A stretch of DNA of 64,000 nt from Burkholderia sp. BCC1644. Lineage in GTDB: Bacteria; Pseudomonadota; Gammaproteobacteria; Burkholderiales; Burkholderiaceae. The notes beneath the pieces are model-generated. The model was given only the letters and a program-made list of their open reading frames with translations, was not told the origin of the DNA and did not search any database. Of the stretch, positions 61,827 through 64,000 are shown in pieces. How positions within the stretch are numbered: position 1 is the first letter of the stretch; each line of letters starts with the position of its first letter. The DNA lies in contig NZ_CADFEI010000007.1 in NCBI RefSeq assembly GCF_902833225.1, positions 62,001 to 126,000 of the forward strand, in the 5' to 3' direction. The position numbers and the translations under genes were made by a program.

Positions 61827-62459
61827 GTGAGCAAGACGACAACGACCACGACCACCAAACGGGGCGCGCCGAGGCGCGGCGAACCTTCTGCGCGCGAGCG
61901 ACTGGTCGAGACCGCGATCGAGCTGTTCTATCAACACGGCATCCGCGCGATCGGCATCGATGCCGTGCTCGAACGCTCGGGGGTATCGAAGTCGTCGCTC
62001 TACCGGACGTTCGCGTCGAAGGACGAACTGATCGCGGCCTTTGCGGACGAGCAGAACCGCCGTTTCTGGGCGTGGTGGGACGCGATCGTTGCCGCGCACG
62101 CCGGTGCGCCGCGCAGGCAGCTCGACGCATTGTTCGACGGCATCGCGGACCTGCTCTCGACGCCCCGGTTCCGCGGCTGTCCGTTCGTCAATCTCGCGAC
62201 GGAGTTCCCCGATCGCGACCATCCCGGCACGGTCATCGCATGCGCCAACAAGGCGGAAGTCCGCGCGCGCCTGCATGCCCTGTGCCGCGCGCTGGCGGTC
62301 GACGACCCGGTTCGGCTGGGCAACCAGCTGTCGCTGCTGATGGAGGGGGCGTACGCGTCGGCGCTGACCTTCGGCGCCGCCGGCCTGAAGGCCGAACTGG
62401 TCGATGCGGCACGACGATTGATCGACAGCGAGATCGAGCCGCCGCCCGTCATCCGCTGA
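61827..62459 (+). CDS. TetR/AcrR-family transcriptional regulator
   Basis: Repressor of about 210 aa. After a Thr/Lys-rich N-terminus, the TetR HTH (about 20-65) reads RERLVETAIELFYQHGIRAI, IDAVLERSGVSKSSLYRTFA. The ligand domain follows, including PRFRGCPFVNLATEFPDRDH. GTG 61827 is preferred because GGAGG lies 5 nt upstream; an upstream in-frame start at 61779 overlaps the operator region. Divergent from the snoaL copy it probably regulates. Confidence 0.9.
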   Translation: MSKTTTTTTTKRGAPRRGEPSARERLVETAIELFYQHGIRAIGIDAVLERSGVSKSSLYRTFASKDELIAAFADEQNRRFWAWWDAIVAAHAGAPRRQLDALFDGIADLLSTPRFRGCPFVNLATEFPDRDHPGTVIACANKAEVRARLHALCRALAVDDPVRLGNQLSLLMEGAYASALTFGAAGLKAELVDAARRLIDSEIEPPPVIR

Positions 62460-62512
62460 ACCGGCGCGGCATGCGATACCGCGTCCGATACCGGCTCCGA
62501 TGAGGCCGGATG

Positions 62513-62546
62513 CAAAAAGGCCGCGCTCCGATACGGGCGCGGCCTT
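62513..62546 (-). terminator. Rho-independent terminator for the MFS exporter gene
   Basis: AAGGCCGCGC (62517-62526), 10-nt loop, GCGCGGCCTT (62537-62546), with an A-run at 62513-62518 that is a T tract on the minus strand. It lies about 20 nt past the exporter stop. Confidence 0.85.
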
Positions 62547-62566
62547 CCCTGCGTTCCGGTGTGCGA

Positions 62567-64000
62567 TCAATGCGCGGCGGCTGCCGCGTCGCTCGCGCCC
62601 CCTGCCTTGCCCGGCTTGGTGATCCAGATGAGCGGGATGATGATGATCATCACGATCGCCGCGCCGTAGAACACGTCGTTCAGCCCGAGCATCGCCGATT
62701 GCGACTGCACGACGCGATCGAACAACGCATACGACGAGCCCTGGCCGAGGCCGAGCAGCGAATGGTAGCGGTCCATCTGCGCATTGAAGAGCGGGTTGGT
62801 CGGGCTCGCCTGCTGCGTCAGGATCTCGTGGTGCATGATCGTCCGGTTGTTCCACACGACGCCCGCGAGCGACGTGCCGATGCCGCCGAAGAACATCCGT
62901 GCGAAGGTCGACAGGCCTGCCGCGGCCGGCACTTTCTCGGGCGGCTGGCCCGACAGGATGATCACGGTCAGCGGCGCGAAGAACAGTGCCATCGGGATGC
63001 CCTGCAGCAGCGTCGGCAGGATGATGTAGCCCTCGCTGATGTCCGTGAAGAAGAACGTGCGCATGTAGTAGACGAGCGCGAAGCCGACGAACGCGAGCGT
63101 GCCGATGATGCGTGCATCCGAGCGCGGCAGGATCTTGCCCATGATCGGCGCGCCGATCACCGCGAAGATGCCGAGCGGCGCCGTCGCGAGCCCCGAGTCG
63201 ACGGCACGGTAGCCGAGATATTCCTGCATCCATTGCGGCAGCAGCACGAGCGTCCCGAAGAAGATCCCGTACGCAATCGCGATCGAGATCGTGCCGCCGA
63301 GGAAGTTGCGCTGCTTGAACAGCGTCAGGTCGACCACCGGATTCTTGTCGGTCAGCTCCCAGATGACGAACAGCACGAGGCCCACGACCGCGACGATGGT
63401 CAGGATGACGATCGTGTTCGACGAGAACCAGTCGAGATCCTTGCCCTTGTCGAGCATGATCTGGAGCGACGCGACCCAGACGATCAGCAAGGTCAGTCCG
63501 ACGAAATCGATCGGCAGCTTCCGGGTGGGCGTATCGCGTTTGCGGTACAGGAACCAGACCATCGTGGCCGCGAACAGTCCGACCGGGATGTTGATGTAGA
63601 AGATCCACGACCACGCGTAGCTGTCGGTGACCCAGCCGCCGAGCGACGGCCCGACGATCGGCCCCGTCACGACGATCATCGAGAACAACGACAGCGCGAG
63701 CGACGATTTCGCCTTCGGCCACGAACTGAGCAGCAGCGCCTGCGACATCGGGATCAGCGGCCCGGCCACGAGGCCCTGCAGCACGCGCGCGCCCAGCAGG
63801 AACGGCAGCGACGGCGCGATGCCGCACAGCCACGACGCGAGCACGAACAGCAGGATCGAGCCGACGAACAGCCGGACCTGCCCGAGCCGCTGCGTCAGCC
63901 AGCCGGTCAGTGGGATCGCGACGGAATTCGCCGCGGCAAACACGGTGATGACCCAGGTGCCCTCGTCGACCGATACGCCGAGGTTGCCCGAGATGGTGGG
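62567..64000 (-). CDS. DHA2/EmrB-type MFS drug exporter, 5' end outside window
   Basis: C-terminal ~478 residues of a 14-helix MFS exporter; the start lies beyond base 64000. The visible part begins in TM1-TM2 (GNLGVSVDEGTWVITVFAAA, NSVAIPLTGWLTQRLG) and contains motif A-like RVLQGLVAGPLIPMSQALLL and motif C GPIVGPSLGGWVTDS, both typical of DHA2 antiporters such as EmrB. EmrB-type pumps usually pair with an EmrA adaptor, which would lie upstream, outside the window. A good terminator follows the stop. Confidence 0.92.
   Translation of the reverse strand, partial: PTISGNLGVSVDEGTWVITVFAAANSVAIPLTGWLTQRLGQVRLFVGSILLFVLASWLCGIAPSLPFLLGARVLQGLVAGPLIPMSQALLLSSWPKAKSSLALSLFSMIVVTGPIVGPSLGGWVTDSYAWSWIFYINIPVGLFAATMVWFLYRKRDTPTRKLPIDFVGLTLLIVWVASLQIMLDKGKDLDWFSSNTIVILTIVAVVGLVLFVIWELTDKNPVVDLTLFKQRNFLGGTISIAIAYGIFFGTLVLLPQWMQEYLGYRAVDSGLATAPLGIFAVIGAPIMGKILPRSDARIIGTLAFVGFALVYYMRTFFFTDISEGYIILPTLLQGIPMALFFAPLTVIILSGQPPEKVPAAAGLSTFARMFFGGIGTSLAGVVWNNRTIMHHEILTQQASPTNPLFNAQMDRYHSLLGLGQGSSYALFDRVVQSQSAMLGLNDVFYGAAIVMIIIIPLIWITKPGKAGGASDAAAAAH

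Overview
The window is high-GC bacterial DNA with compact operons, GTG/TTG starts and a gene content typical of Burkholderia: a ptxS/kguEKTD 2-ketogluconate cluster, PGDYG and DUF3022-like proteins, NodT-type RND efflux operons, yejABEF and many LysR/TetR regulators. A Burkholderia cepacia-complex replicon, probably a secondary chromosome, is the most likely source. That is inferred from gene content; no rRNA, tRNA, origin or CRISPR array was seen.

Layout. 1-3081: 5' part of an RND efflux permease and its lipoprotein adaptor, divergent from a TetR regulator with a clear palindromic operator between them. 3109-7019: CLC chloride channel, YeiH-type exporter and a divergent LysR regulator. 7144-12759: 2-ketogluconate operon kguE-kguK-kguT-kguD behind a LacI-type palindrome, then the PtxS-like repressor. 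12766-15845: YhfC-type intramembrane protease, small conserved proteins, Spy-like periplasmic protein, Lrp/AsnC regulator. 15872-19255: two-component system with a lipoprotein and a membrane protein. 19351-23900: a large palindrome before a saccharopine-dehydrogenase-like gene, an isolated CydX micropeptide coupled to a P-loop kinase, CorA, YciI and YbaK proteins.

24394-38658 is the most striking part. It holds tonB-exbB-exbD-exbD-TPR, an XRE/cupin regulator, a TonB-dependent receptor and a complete yejABEF ABC importer, all on one strand. Together they look like a self-contained import route from outer membrane to cytoplasm, probably for a peptide or peptide-like metallophore. Between the two exbD genes lies a four-copy 49-bp palindromic repeat array; a related single copy precedes kguT.

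38729-41908 is an RND permease without its own adaptor. 42010-43697 is an insertion sequence with a 5-bp target duplication, abutting a remnant of a second, similarly organised element. 43818-51985 is a complete tripartite RND pump (OM lipoprotein, permease, adaptor) divergent from a two-component system that probably controls it. 52134-55441: amino-acid permease, nitrilase-family amidase and a divergent LuxR regulator. 55486-64000: GNAT, GST/LysR pair, an alpha/beta-hydrolase fold protein with an unusual nucleophile elbow, SDR, two paralogous SnoaL-like proteins, TetR regulator and the 5'-truncated end of a DHA2-type MFS exporter gene.

Long open frames antisense to these genes are codon-bias shadows typical of very GC-rich DNA and were left out.
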